Shown: positions 26,607 through 35,304 of the stretch, piece after piece
Layout of the letters: every line of letters starts with the position of its first letter
How positions within the stretch are numbered: the stretch's first letter is position 1
Assembly (NCBI GenBank): GCA_963822705.1
Contig: CAWGIX010000011.1
Location: 186,001-250,000, forward strand
DNA: 64,000 bases
Source of the DNA: CAVRQM01 sp963822705
Lineage (GTDB): Bacteria; Pseudomonadota; Alphaproteobacteria; Acetobacterales; Acetobacteraceae
Direction of reading: 5' to 3'
Position numbers and translations under genes: made by a program
The notes under the pieces: model-generated
The model's database searches: none
What the model saw: the letters and a program-made list of their open reading frames with translations, nothing else
What the model was told of the DNA's origin: nothing

Positions 26607-27872
26607 CTAGGGCTTCGTCGAGCCGGCCTGCCCGGCGGCTGGGGTGTTCTTGGTTACGGCGCCGGTCGGCGTGGGAGGCGGCGCGCCCGGACCCGGTGCA
26701 TTCGGACCTGGCCCCGACGGGCCGGCGCCGATGGGCGCGGGTGCCACGACCATGCCCGGCCGTACCCGCTGGAGGCCATCGGCGATGACGGTCTCGCCTT
26801 CGTTCAGCCCACCCATCACCACCGCGGTCTCGGGCGTCGACTGTCCGAGCGTGATCCGTCGCGGCACCGCCTTGTTGTCCGGCCCCACCACGAATACGTA
26901 GCTGCCCTGCTGGTCCGACAGAACCGCCGCGCGCGGGATCGCAATCGCCTGGATCGGCTCGACGCCTTCCAGTATCGCGGTCACGAACTCCCCGTCCGCG
27001 AGGTCGCGATTCCCCGGATCCCCCACCTTGGCGCCGGGGCGCAGTGGGTTGGGCATGACGGCCCGCAGGGTTATGGTATCGGTGTTGGCCGAAATGATCG
27101 GGTCGACATAGTCGAGCCGGCCGACCTGGTCGTACGGCGTGCCGTCCGGCAAGCGCACTTTGACCACCACCGCCTGCAGGCCGCCCTTGTCCGCATAGCG
27201 GTTGCGCAGGTCGATCCCCGTGCGTACTGCCACCGGGAACAGCACGTACATCGGGTCCTGGCTGACGATCGTGGCGAGCACCCCGCTGCTGGGGCTCACC
27301 ACGTTCCCTTCCGTGACGCTGGTCCGGGTGATCTTGCCGGCCACTGGCGCGTGGATTTCGGTGTAGTTGAGATTGATCTCCGAAGCGCGCAGTTGCGCCT
27401 GCGCCGAGGCGACCTGGGCGGCCAGACTGGCCTGCTGCGCCAATGCCTCGTCAACCGTCGAACGCTGCCCCGCGGGGGTGTTGAGCAGCGACTGCGCGCG
27501 CCCCAGCGTGAGGGTGGCATTATGCAGGAGCGCCTGCTGCTGGGCCACTGCGGCCGTCTTGGCTTGCACGTCGGCCTCGAACGGTCCGCGCTCCAGCCGG
27601 TACAGCAGGTCGCCCTTGGCGACCTCCGCACCCTCGGTGAACAGCCGTTGGTTCAGAAACGCGGTCACCCGCGCCACCAGATCGACGCGATCGACGGCCT
27701 GGATACGGCCGACGAACTCGTTGGTCTGGATGATCGGCTTTTTGGCCGCCTGCACCGTGCCGACCGCCGGCGGCCCGGCAGGGCCGAACTGTGCCGATCC
27801 GGAATGGATCGGCACAACGCAGAACAGCGGCAAGAGCCCGGCCAGGGCAACGGCTAGTCGATGGGCGGGCAT
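26607..27872 (-). CDS. RND efflux periplasmic adaptor subunit (HlyD/AcrA family)
   Basis: Membrane fusion protein of 421 residues. Signal peptide of about 27 residues (LAVALAGLLPLFCVVPIHSGSA); a first barrel-sandwich strand FVGRIQAVDRVDLVARV; lipoyl half-motif LFTEGAEVAKGDLLYRLE; an alpha-hairpin (about 110-180, ADVQAKTAAVAQQQALLHNA); second lipoyl half NLNYTEIHAPVAGKI; and a beta-barrel and MP domain with AIAIPRAAVLSDQQGSYVFVV. The tail is Pro/Gly/Ala-rich (GPSGPGPNAPGPGAPPP), unusually low in complexity. It forms the bridge between the downstream RND pump and an outer-membrane channel. Its promoter lies in the 227-bp divergent gap before 28100. Confidence 0.93.
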   Translation of the reverse strand: MPAHRLAVALAGLLPLFCVVPIHSGSAQFGPAGPPAVGTVQAAKKPIIQTNEFVGRIQAVDRVDLVARVTAFLNQRLFTEGAEVAKGDLLYRLERGPFEADVQAKTAAVAQQQALLHNATLTLGRAQSLLNTPAGQRSTVDEALAQQASLAAQVASAQAQLRASEINLNYTEIHAPVAGKITRTSVTEGNVVSPSSGVLATIVSQDPMYVLFPVAVRTGIDLRNRYADKGGLQAVVVKVRLPDGTPYDQVGRLDYVDPIISANTDTITLRAVMPNPLRPGAKVGDPGNRDLADGEFVTAILEGVEPIQAIAIPRAAVLSDQQGSYVFVVGPDNKAVPRRITLGQSTPETAVVMGGLNEGETVIADGLQRVRPGMVVAPAPIGAGPSGPGPNAPGPGAPPPTPTGAVTKNTPAAGQAGSTKP

Positions 27873-28099
27873 GAGACACCCCTGTTGCGATCACCCGCCG
27901 TCCCGAGCAGGCGAAACATTTTGCCCCACCTAGCACGGCAGGCCGGCACTGGCGACCCGCCATTCGACCGGCGTTCGGCAACCGGGAGGTCACGGCGGGA
28001 GCCTTGCCGCGCCCATGCATCGCCGCCAACCTGCCGGACTTCAGCATACTTCACGGTTGAGGGCGGTTCCATGCGAACACGCATCGAAGGGAAGCGGGA

Positions 28100-30280
28100 T
28101 TGACCAGCGGTCCGGTCCGCGCCGCGTCCTGGATAATCCCGCTTCTGCTGCCCCTGGCGGTGCATGCGCCGGAGCTGTCAGATCAGGTGTCGTCCAACCC
28201 GGTGTACTATACTGCGGGACTGACCTCGTCCTGGCACGCGCCGCTGTTGCCGGGTCCGCCGGGCTGGATCGATCCGAACGCGGGTTTCAATATCCAGGCC
28301 ATTGGAGGACTGGCGGCGCGTCAATGGTTGCAGGGGCGGGCGCCGTGGTGGAACCCGTTCACCGGCGTGGGCATGCCGCTGGCGGCACAGGCGCAGAATG
28401 CGGCGATGTTTTTCCCCTTTGTGCTGCTGCTGCGGTTCTTCGATGGCGTGCTGTACCTCAAGGTGCTGTTGCAGATGCTGGCCGGCCTGGCCGCCTGGGC
28501 TTTGCTGCGCCAGATGGGACGGTCTCGCCTGGCGGCCTGCATCGGCGCGGCGCTGTTCGCGCTCGGGGGTACCTTCGCCTGGTTCGCCCATGCGGCGATC
28601 ATGCCGATCGCGTTTTTGCCGGTCCTGCTGCTGGGCATCGAACGCGCCTCGGCGGCGGCCCGCGCCGGACTCTTCGGCGGTTGGGCGTGGATCACGGTGG
28701 GCATCGGCTGGTCGCTGCTCGCCGGGTTTCCGGAAACCGCGTACATCGACGGCTTATTGGCACTTGCCTGGGCCATTTTGCGGGTCGCCCAAGCCGGGCC
28801 GGCTCGATGGGTGCTGGCGGCAAAGATAGGGATCGGCGGCACCGCCGGCCTGCTGATCGCGGCACCGCTGGTGGTGCCGCTCACCGAACTGCTGCCGCTG
28901 GCCGGCAACGGCGTGCATGGTCTGGTCGCCCACATCGCCGTGCGCCCGTTCGTGTTCGCGCTGTATTTGCTGCCCTACGTGTATGGCCCGATCGGCGGGT
29001 TCGGGTACACGGACTGGGGCTATGTCGGCGGGTATGTGGGTCTTCCCGCCGTGCTGCTTGCGGCCATGGCGCTGACGAAGCGCGGACCGGACGGCGGTCT
29101 GCGATGGCTGCTCGCGGCCTGGATCATCGTCTCGTTGCTGAAGGCGGCCGATGCGCCGTTGGTGACCGATGCGGTCAATCTCGTTCCCGGTATCGGGCAA
29201 ACCATGTTCATGCGACTGGTGCAACCGTCCTGGCAGATGGCGTGCGCCGTGCTTGCCGCCATGGCGGTCGACGACTGGCAGCGTGTGGTGACGCCGAACT
29301 GGCGTCACTGCCTGGCAGCCGCCGCGGTGCTGACGGCGGCTCTGATTGCGGGGCTGGCGGAAGCGTCCGCGGTGCTGCGCCTCGAACTGCATCAGGTGCA
29401 GGAATATTGGATCTATCTGGCGGCGAGTCTCGGTTGGGCGGCGCTCACGGGCGGCGTTCTGATTTGGTTACTGGCCGGGCGATGCACGGGCCTGCGGGCC
29501 GGCCTGCTGGCAATGGTGGCGGTCGGCGACGCAGCGGTGATGGCGAGCGTGCCGCTGCTGAGCGCCGTGGGCGACATGCGTCTGGACGAGAACACGATAA
29601 GCTGGCTTCGTGATCAGGCGGGGCTCCAGCGATTTGCAACTTTGGGACCGTACGCGCCAAACTATGGTGCGTGGTTCTCTACCGCGGGAATAAACTACAA
29701 TACGCTCCCGACACCACAAGCCTGGGTCGACCACGTGCGCCGCGCGCTCGACCCGTTGGCGGACGACGTTGATTTCACCGGCTCGTACCCGCCGAGCCCC
29801 GAGCATACGGAATTTCTGCGCCAGCACATCGGCGCATTTCAGGACATGGGGGTGCGCTTCGTCCTGGCGTTCCCGGGCAGCAACGCTCTGCCGCAACCAG
29901 TTTTACGCAGCACGCCCGTCCTGGATGTTTACGAGCTGCCGCATCCGGCTGCCTACTGGCAGGCCGAAGGGTGCGCGCTTGCGCCGCAGGGCCGCGAGAT
30001 TTTGCGCGCGGACTGCGGGGCGCCGGCAATGCTGATCCGCCGCGAGCTGTTCTTTCCCGGATGGCGCGCGACGGTCAACGCAGCTGCGGTCCCGATTACG
30101 CAGGCACCGCCGCTGTTCCAATCCGTGGCATTGCCGGCGGGGCACAGTGAAGTGCGTTTTGCCTATGCGCCGCCCTATGCCCCTGCGGCTTGGATCGCTT
30201 GCGCCACGGGACTTGCAATGCTGGCCGTCGGCTTGGGACTGACTCACGCTCGGGGCGCATCCAGATACTCACCAGCGTAG
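28100..30280 (+). CDS. Large polytopic membrane protein, YfhO-like
   Basis: Membrane protein of 726 residues with roughly 12-13 hydrophobic helices, and an extracytoplasmic C-terminal domain before a last helix. The early segment QWLQGRAPWWNPFTGVGMPLAAQAQNAAMFFP is characteristic of YfhO/GT-C-like proteins, where the acidic/aromatic first loop contacts a lipid-linked sugar donor; ALGGTFAWF and FLPVLLLGIERA also match. YfhO family members are linked to glycosylation of polymers or lipids; no substrate can be given. The TTG at 28100 has GAAGGGAAGCGG upstream and gives a sensible first helix. The gene is divergent from the efflux operon. Confidence 0.8.
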   Translation: MTSGPVRAASWIIPLLLPLAVHAPELSDQVSSNPVYYTAGLTSSWHAPLLPGPPGWIDPNAGFNIQAIGGLAARQWLQGRAPWWNPFTGVGMPLAAQAQNAAMFFPFVLLLRFFDGVLYLKVLLQMLAGLAAWALLRQMGRSRLAACIGAALFALGGTFAWFAHAAIMPIAFLPVLLLGIERASAAARAGLFGGWAWITVGIGWSLLAGFPETAYIDGLLALAWAILRVAQAGPARWVLAAKIGIGGTAGLLIAAPLVVPLTELLPLAGNGVHGLVAHIAVRPFVFALYLLPYVYGPIGGFGYTDWGYVGGYVGLPAVLLAAMALTKRGPDGGLRWLLAAWIIVSLLKAADAPLVTDAVNLVPGIGQTMFMRLVQPSWQMACAVLAAMAVDDWQRVVTPNWRHCLAAAAVLTAALIAGLAEASAVLRLELHQVQEYWIYLAASLGWAALTGGVLIWLLAGRCTGLRAGLLAMVAVGDAAVMASVPLLSAVGDMRLDENTISWLRDQAGLQRFATLGPYAPNYGAWFSTAGINYNTLPTPQAWVDHVRRALDPLADDVDFTGSYPPSPEHTEFLRQHIGAFQDMGVRFVLAFPGSNALPQPVLRSTPVLDVYELPHPAAYWQAEGCALAPQGREILRADCGAPAMLIRRELFFPGWRATVNAAAVPITQAPPLFQSVALPAGHSEVRFAYAPPYAPAAWIACATGLAMLAVGLGLTHARGASRYSPA

Positions 30281-30429
30281 GCGTGCGAGACGAGTTGCGT
30301 CTCGGCGATTGTGCCCAGGCAAACGATCACGATTCCAGGAGCCTCGCTTTCGCCATCGGTCGGCGCTCGAACTACCGCGGCGCTCGGCCGCTATCCAGCC
30401 CGGCAGGACCCCCCAACGCGGAGACGACG

Positions 30430-30942
30430 ATGAGCGACACCCGAACGCGAGAAATTTACGAGACCGGCCTGCGCAACCAGCACGCCGTGGAAAACCAGGC
30501 CATCGAATTGCTGGAGCGCCAGGTCGGACGGTTGGAGAACTATCCGGCAATGTCCGAACGCATGCGCCGGCACATCGAGGAGTCACGCCAGCAGGCAAGG
30601 CGAATCGAGGAGTTGCTTGCAGGGCTCGGAACCAGCCACTCCGGATTCAAGGACACGATGATGTCCATCGTCGGCAATCTGGCGGCTCTGGCGCACGCGC
30701 CTGCGCCCGATGAGGTCATCAAGAACACGTTCGCGAACTTCGCCTTCGAGCACTACGAGATCGCCGCCTACAAATCCCTGCTGACGATGGCGGAGATCAC
30801 CGGGCATGCCGCGGCCAAATCCGCGCTGCAGCAGTCGCTGCGCGAGGAGGAGGATATGGCGAAGTGGATCGACGATCACATTGCCGAGACCACCCGCACG
30901 TTTGCGGCGCGGTCCGAGGCCAGGGAAACGGCCGGCGTCTGA
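30430..30942 (+). CDS. DUF892 (YciF-like) ferritin-like protein
   Basis: All-helical protein of 170 residues. The pattern IYETGLRNQHAVENQAIELLERQ, RMRRHIEESRQQARRIEELL, FANFAFEHYEIAAYKSLLTMAEITG, and LREEEDMAKWIDDHI matches the DUF892/YciE-YciF ferritin-like fold, with Glu/His residues positioned as in di-iron four-helix bundles. These proteins are stress-induced and often co-located with catalase or osmotic-stress genes. The ATG at 30430 follows GGAGACGACG. A paralogous gene follows 67 bp downstream, so the two may be one unit. No ligand is proven for either. Confidence 0.88.
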   Translation: MSDTRTREIYETGLRNQHAVENQAIELLERQVGRLENYPAMSERMRRHIEESRQQARRIEELLAGLGTSHSGFKDTMMSIVGNLAALAHAPAPDEVIKNTFANFAFEHYEIAAYKSLLTMAEITGHAAAKSALQQSLREEEDMAKWIDDHIAETTRTFAARSEARETAGV

Positions 30943-31009
30943 GCTGCGCGAGGAGCGGCCCCTGGCGGCCGCCCAGACTTAGTTTCGTGTAATCCAGTTT
31001 GGAAATATC

Positions 31010-31606
31010 ATGGATCAACTCGAAGAAATGCTGGTCGACCAACTCAGGGACGCCCTTAGCGCCGAGCGACAAGCGATCCAGGGCATGAAGCGGACGCTCC
31101 GGAAAACCTCCGAGCCGCAGCTCCGGGAAGGCACCGAGGCGCATATCGCCCAAAGCGAGGAGCAGCGGGCCCGGGTCGAACAGGCGCTCGAGCAGATGGG
31201 CGCCAAAGCGGGCCGAAAAGTGTGCGAGGCAATGCGCGGGCTGGTGGAAGAGACGCAACACGAGCTGGAAGAACACGATAAGGGGCCGATCCTTGATCTG
31301 GTGATCGTCGCCGGTCAGCAGCGGATTGAACATTACGAGATCGCCGCGTACGGCACCATGGTGGAGTTGGCCAAGGCCATGGGGCAGACCGAAGTGGCGG
31401 ACCTGCTCGCGGAAACGCTGGAACAGGAGAAGGCGCAGGATCAGCGGCTGACGGAACTGACCCGCTCAGCGCTGTTGCCCGCCATCCTCGACCGCGGCGA
31501 GCAGGACGAGGAAGACGAGGAGAGGCAGACGAAGACGAGGAGGAGGAAGTCGAGGCGGCGGGACCGCCCGCGAAGAGCGGGTCGAGCCGCAAAGGCCCGC
31601 CGGTAA
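31010..31606 (+). CDS. DUF892 ferritin-like protein with basic tail
   Basis: 198 residues: a DUF892 domain (about 1-160; EEMLVDQLRDALSAERQAIQ, HIAQSEEQRARVEQALEQMG, QQRIEHYEIAAYGTMVELAKA, EQEKAQDQRLTELT), followed by a short acidic stretch (DRGEQDEEDEE) and a strongly basic C-terminal tail rich in Arg/Lys (TRRRKSRRRDRPRRAGR). Related proteins often carry Lys/Ala- or Arg-rich tails that could bind DNA or polyphosphate; that is inference. It is a diverged paralogue of the gene just upstream, sharing the HYEIAAY motif. A short RBS-like AAATATC is not strong, so initiation may depend on coupling. Confidence 0.85.
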   Translation: MDQLEEMLVDQLRDALSAERQAIQGMKRTLRKTSEPQLREGTEAHIAQSEEQRARVEQALEQMGAKAGRKVCEAMRGLVEETQHELEEHDKGPILDLVIVAGQQRIEHYEIAAYGTMVELAKAMGQTEVADLLAETLEQEKAQDQRLTELTRSALLPAILDRGEQDEEDEERQTKTRRRKSRRRDRPRRAGRAAKARR

Positions 31607-31615
31607 TCGAGCAGG

Positions 31616-31639
31616 CGGCCGGCCGCCAACGGCCGGCCG
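31616..31639. terminator. Hairpin between convergent genes
   Basis: CGGCCGGCCG (31616-31625) pairs with an identical, self-complementary CGGCCGGCCG (31630-31639) around a CCAA loop. It lies midway in the 40-bp gap between the DUF892 stop and the stop of the convergent FAD oxidase gene. A bidirectional terminator is likely; no T-tract is present. Confidence 0.6.
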
Positions 31640-31646
31640 GTCGCCG

Positions 31647-33104
31647 TCAGTTCAGAAATATCTTGCCGGGGTTCAAAATTCCGCGCGGGTCGAGCGCCGT
31701 CTTGAGCGAGCGCATCACGTCCAGCACGTCCGGGCCGTGCTCAAGCCGCAGGAACTCGCGTTTGCCCAAACCCACGCCGTGCTCGCCGCTGCACGACCCG
31801 CCCAGCGCCAAGGCGCGCGCGACGATTTTTCGGTCCAGAGCCCAGGCCCGGTCCATGCCGTCCGGCTCGGGCGGCACCAGAATCACCAGGTGGAAATTGC
31901 CGTCGCCGACATGGCCTACGATCGGTGCCACGAGCCCGGAGGCGGCAATGTCCTCCTTGGCGCCGAGGATGGCTTCGACCAGCCGGGACAGCGGCACGAT
32001 GGCGTCGGTGGCGATGCCTTGGTGCCCGGGCCGCAGCGCCAGCGCCGCCCAGTAGGCGTCGTGCCGCGCGCGCCAGATTCTTGCGCGCTCGTCGGCATCG
32101 CTGGCCCACCGGAATTTTTCGGCGCCGTGGTCGGCGGCCAGCGCCTGCACCGTTTCGGCCTGTTCGGCGACACTTGCGGTGCTGCCGTGGAACTCCAGGA
32201 ACAGGGTTGGGAGCGGCGCCAGTGCGTCCAGTTTCGAATAGGCGATGCAGGCTGCCATCTGCACCTCGTCCAACAATTCGATGCGCGCGACCGGCACGGC
32301 GGCCTGCATCGCGTCCACGACGGTTTCGACTGCATCCGCCAGCGTGGGGAACTGGCAGACCGCGGAACTCATGGCTTCGGGGATCGGGTGCAGCCGCAGG
32401 GAAATTTCGGTGATCACGCCGAGCGTGCCCTCCGACCCGATGAACAGGCGCGTGAGGTCGTAGCCGGCCGCCGATTTGCGCACCCGCCCGCCGGTGCGGA
32501 TCTTTGTGCCGTCGGCCAGCACCACGGTCAGGCCCAGCACGTTTTCCCGCATCGTTCCGTAACGGACGGCGTTGGTGCCGCTGGCGCGGGTGGCGCACAT
32601 GCCGCCGATGCTGGCGTCCGCTCCGGGGTCGACCGGGAAGAACAGGCCGCTGTCGCGCAAAAACACGTTCAGCGCTCGATGGGTGACGCCGGCCTGGACG
32701 CGGCAGTCCATGTCGGCCTGGTTGATTTCCAGCACCGCGTCCATGCGCGACAGGTCCAGGCTGATGCCGCCTTGGATTGGGGTGACGTGGCCCTCCAGCG
32801 AGGTGCCGGTGCCGAACGCCACCACGGGCACGCGCTCGGCGTGGCACAGGGCCAGCACGCGCGAAACTTCGTCGGTGGTTTGGACGAACGCCACGGCGTC
32901 CGGCAGCACCGGGGGAAAAGCGTCCTGGCCGCGTGCGTGATGCGCACGCACCGCCTCGCCGGTCACCAGGCGGTCGGCCAGCAGATCGCGAAGCCGGGCA
33001 ATGACGCGCGCGACGGAGGGAGCCTCGGCCAAAGGCAGCGGGAGAAATGCCGCTTGCGGGCTCGGGGCGCGAAGCGGATCGAGGGCAGGGTGAGAGTGAT
33101 CCAT
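31647..33104 (-). CDS. FAD-binding oxidase of the GlcD / D-lactate dehydrogenase family
   Basis: Flavoprotein of 485 residues that oxidises a 2-hydroxy acid (glycolate or D-lactate). The FAD_binding_4 domain shows PVVAFGTGTSLEGHVTPIQGG and SIGGMCATRASGTNAVRYG, then GLTVVLADGTKIRTGGRVRKSAAGYDLTRLFIGSEGT. The C-terminal oxidase cap contains the metal/substrate His motif VAPIVGHVGDGNFHL and the CSGEHGVGLGKREFL segment. The single-gene layout, with no glcE/glcF next to it, favours a D-lactate dehydrogenase (cytochrome)-like enzyme. A palindrome at 33187-33204 lies about 90 bp upstream and may be its operator. Confidence 0.9.
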   Translation of the reverse strand: MDHSHPALDPLRAPSPQAAFLPLPLAEAPSVARVIARLRDLLADRLVTGEAVRAHHARGQDAFPPVLPDAVAFVQTTDEVSRVLALCHAERVPVVAFGTGTSLEGHVTPIQGGISLDLSRMDAVLEINQADMDCRVQAGVTHRALNVFLRDSGLFFPVDPGADASIGGMCATRASGTNAVRYGTMRENVLGLTVVLADGTKIRTGGRVRKSAAGYDLTRLFIGSEGTLGVITEISLRLHPIPEAMSSAVCQFPTLADAVETVVDAMQAAVPVARIELLDEVQMAACIAYSKLDALAPLPTLFLEFHGSTASVAEQAETVQALAADHGAEKFRWASDADERARIWRARHDAYWAALALRPGHQGIATDAIVPLSRLVEAILGAKEDIAASGLVAPIVGHVGDGNFHLVILVPPEPDGMDRAWALDRKIVARALALGGSCSGEHGVGLGKREFLRLEHGPDVLDVMRSLKTALDPRGILNPGKIFLN

Positions 33105-33186
33105 CAGCCGAGCGCCTTTGCGGTCTGGCCGGGAGCCTAGCAGGCGCCGGACCGATGCACGAGGCGGCGCGCATTGCCTCGACGGA

Positions 33187-33204
33187 TGTTACGATATAGT
33201 AACA
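33187..33204. promoter_or_regulatory. Palindrome TGTTAC-N6-GTAACA, operator candidate
   Basis: TGTTACGATATAGTAACA has two 6-bp arms around an AT-rich GATATA centre, in otherwise GC-rich sequence. It lies between the start of the FAD oxidase gene (33104, minus) and the end of the hypothetical gene at 33235, about 90 bp upstream of the oxidase. A GntR- or similar-type regulator site is possible. Confidence 0.4.
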
Positions 33205-33234
33205 ATATGGGCGTGCGTAGGGCAGGCGGCCCAG

Positions 33235-33837
33235 TCAGGCCGGTTTTCGGATCGGCTCGGGGAGCCAGAAACCGCCCCACTTCCTCCACTCCGTGCCGGG
33301 GTAGGTCCACTTCGGTTTTCGTGTGCGCGCTTCGGTGCGGAGCGGACGCTTTCGCATCGGCTTTTCGGCCGGATTCGGTGCGGCGGGGTCCGGTTCGGGG
33401 GCGGACGGTGCGGTTCGGCGGGGCCGCTTCGGCGGCGGGGGCAGGATCGCCGGGTCGGGGATTAGCGCCATCATCCGGCATATCGGCCGGAGTATCCGTC
33501 CCGCCTGCGGGGCGTTGCGGATCAGCTCCTGCATTCCGGGATCGGCCAGCAAGCTGCTCCAGGTCCTGCTCTGTAGGGCGCCACCCGCCACGACCCCAGT
33601 TTTAGCAGCCAGCCGAACGGCTCGGGAAACGGGTGTTGTCGCTTTCGGGTTTTCCTTTCTCGGTCCCGGGCGGCCGGGGCGGGGGCAGCGGACCCGCCTG
33701 GGCGCGGGCGCCAGAGCGATGAACCTTAGCCGGAGGTTATGAGCCGGGTGCCCGACCAGGAACAGCAGCTGCACGGTGAGGACATGCACCCCGGACATCC
33801 GGTCGGCGTCGTAGCGCATCCCGAGCGCCCGGGCCAC
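33235..33837 (-). CDS. Hypothetical proline/arginine-rich protein
   Basis: About 200 residues with no family I can name. The N-terminal part is hydrophobic-aromatic (MSGVHVLTVQLLFLVGHP, LRLRFIALAPAP); the middle has ELIRNAPQAGRILRPICRMM; then a Pro/Lys/Arg-rich segment (PPPPKRPRRTAPSAPEPD) and a Trp-rich end (WTYPGTEWRKWGGFW). The GTG at 33837 is the first usable start; an ATG at 33916 in a neighbouring frame could be the real start if an indel lies near 33890, since PDASLADRFTRFTHE continues the frame upstream. The opposite strand also holds long frames, but only this one shows a believable mix of residues. Confidence 0.5.
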   Translation of the reverse strand: MARALGMRYDADRMSGVHVLTVQLLFLVGHPAHNLRLRFIALAPAPRRVRCPRPGRPGPRKENPKATTPVSRAVRLAAKTGVVAGGALQSRTWSSLLADPGMQELIRNAPQAGRILRPICRMMALIPDPAILPPPPKRPRRTAPSAPEPDPAAPNPAEKPMRKRPLRTEARTRKPKWTYPGTEWRKWGGFWLPEPIRKPA

Positions 33838-34265
33838 TTCGTGGGTGAACCGGGTAAATCGGTCGGCGAGGCTGGCGTCCGGGGGCAGGGGTGGGAGGCG
33901 CGAACACGACAGTCATATAGACCAGAAGCGAGCTGCTGTCAAGTTCACTGTCGTCTTACGATAGGATATTTAACACTCTGCACCGCCCGGATTGGTCCGT
34001 TGCATGAACCCCTTCGTGGCAGTGCCGCCGTATCATCAGTCAGTGGACGAGGGATCTCGCGACAACGCTTCTGTCGCGCCTGACGGCGGATTGCGCTGCG
34101 CGCTTATCCCGCCCTACGGTGCTGATCAGTCTGATCGTCCCGTCCGGCCCATAATGGCAATAGGGTTTCGGCCCAGGACCGGTGGCCCGCATGAAATGCG
34201 GGACAGGGCGCCGGGTGAAGCCGCCTCGCGCCAGCTCAAGTACCGCGTCTCATGCGGGCTATTCG
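33838..34265. other. Intergenic region with small inverted repeat and a partial dispersed repeat
   Basis: No convincing gene. It contains an 8-bp inverted repeat ACGACAGT (33906-33913) / ACTGTCGT (33947-33954) and an AT-rich stretch near 33960. Towards the right it carries one hairpin end of the dispersed repeat that occurs twice more around 35-36.3 kb. Confidence 0.5.
34085..34119 (+). repeat. Partial copy (right end) of dispersed palindromic repeat
   Basis: GGCGGATTGCGCTGCGCG followed by CTTATCCCGCCCTACGG is a hairpin-forming end almost identical to the right ends at 35154-35184 and 36229-36257. The left part of the longer element is not recognisable here, so this is a remnant or a solitary end. 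Confidence 0.65.
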
Positions 34266-34814
34266 CTAGGCAAACGCTGCCCGGCGAAGCAACGCCACCA
34301 TCCCGGGGTTCGACCAACTGGTAGTGCCTAGCTCGCTGTGCACCAGCCGCAGGTCGGGACGCGCGAACACGAACGATTGCGGCACGTCGAGCGTTCCGTC
34401 CTCCTCCATGCCGAAGGCCGCCGCCACGCGCGCGCTCGGCTCCAAGCGATCGATCGTCGCAACCTGGCCGCCCATTCCGTAGCGACTTGCCATGGCATAG
34501 TCGGACGCCCACTCATCCGAGGGGCCGATGAGCACCACCTCCAGACTGCGGTTGCCGACTGCCTGCGGTAGGCGGCGCAGCAGCGGCAACTGGTCGACGC
34601 AGGCTGGGCAATACGAGCCCCAAATATAGGCGACGACAACGGATCCTGGCAATTCGTTCAGGGTGAAAGTGCGGCCGTTGGAGCGGACCAATTTCATGGT
34701 TTTCCACAACTCGGCCCTCCCGAGACCGGCCGCCCGCGCGGTCGGGACGCCCATATCGGCGATGCCAAATGCGAATAGCCCGCACAGACCCGCGCGGCGT
34801 GAGATTTGGATCAT
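34266..34814 (-). CDS. Thioredoxin-like (TlpA/redoxin-type) exported protein
   Basis: 182 residues. The N-terminus (RRAGLCGLFAFGIADMGVPTARA) is an export signal with a twin-arginine-like RR. The domain shows GRTFTLNELPGSVVVAYIWG and the redox motif SYCPACVDQLP (CxxC, about residues 72-75), then VVLIGPSDEW and a cis-Pro-like DVPQSFVFARPD. TlpA-like proteins reduce disulfides or cytochrome c apoproteins in the periplasm. The CPAC motif is unusual compared with the commoner CxPC. The ATG at 34814 is chosen for the complete signal. It stands alone at the left edge of the AT-richer island. Confidence 0.8.
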   Translation of the reverse strand: MIQISRRAGLCGLFAFGIADMGVPTARAAGLGRAELWKTMKLVRSNGRTFTLNELPGSVVVAYIWGSYCPACVDQLPLLRRLPQAVGNRSLEVVLIGPSDEWASDYAMASRYGMGGQVATIDRLEPSARVAAAFGMEEDGTLDVPQSFVFARPDLRLVHSELGTTSWSNPGMVALLRRAAFA

Positions 34815-35304
34815 CGATGCATCCCGTACAACTGACGGAGCCTGCCGAACCCGCGCTGAGCCGTTTGCGGGCGGGCATTACGTCCTGATCGACAGTCTCG
34901 TATCCGTGCTCGAGGGTCATGCGTATAAGCAATGGGTTTAAAATGAGTTAGGTCTGGCATACTTTCAAAACAATATGGCGGGGCGGCTCCTCTCGGAACA
35001 GGTCGAATATATCCCGTTCGGGTATTACAAGGCGGATAAGCGCAGCGAATTTGCCGTTTTGAGATGGGCAGTTACCAAACTCTTTCTCCACCATCGTTCC
35101 CAGTCGGAAGGATGAACACCATGACGCGGAATATTCCTTTCGGTGCCCCGACGGCGGATTGCGCTCCGCTTATCCGCCCTACGGTGCGCTGCCTACGGTG
35201 ATGCCCGTTCCTTGGTGACGTGCAGTTCGACTATTGCACGTAGCACCCGGCCCGCAGGGACACGCCACAGGCCTACTGAAGAATTCCCTTTATAGAAAAG
35301 TCGC
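34815..35304. other. Intergenic, AT-richer, holding one dispersed repeat
   Basis: About 490 bp with no gene I can support. Base composition drops visibly from about 34925. Besides the repeat at 35031-35178 it contains short A/T tracts and no recognisable promoter or coding signal. Confidence 0.5.
35031..35178 (+). repeat. Dispersed ~150-bp repeat, copy A, with inverted ends
   Basis: The left end GGCGGATAAGCGCAGCGAA and the right end TTGCGCTCCGCTTATCCGCC are near-perfect inverted repeats. The interior (TTGAGATGGGCA..., CACCATCGTTCCCAGTCGG, GCGGAATATTCCTTTCGG) aligns along its whole length with copy B at 36098-36257. The right end alone also forms a GGCGGAT/ATCCGCC hairpin. It looks like a MITE or composite REP-type element without a gene. 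Confidence 0.7.
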
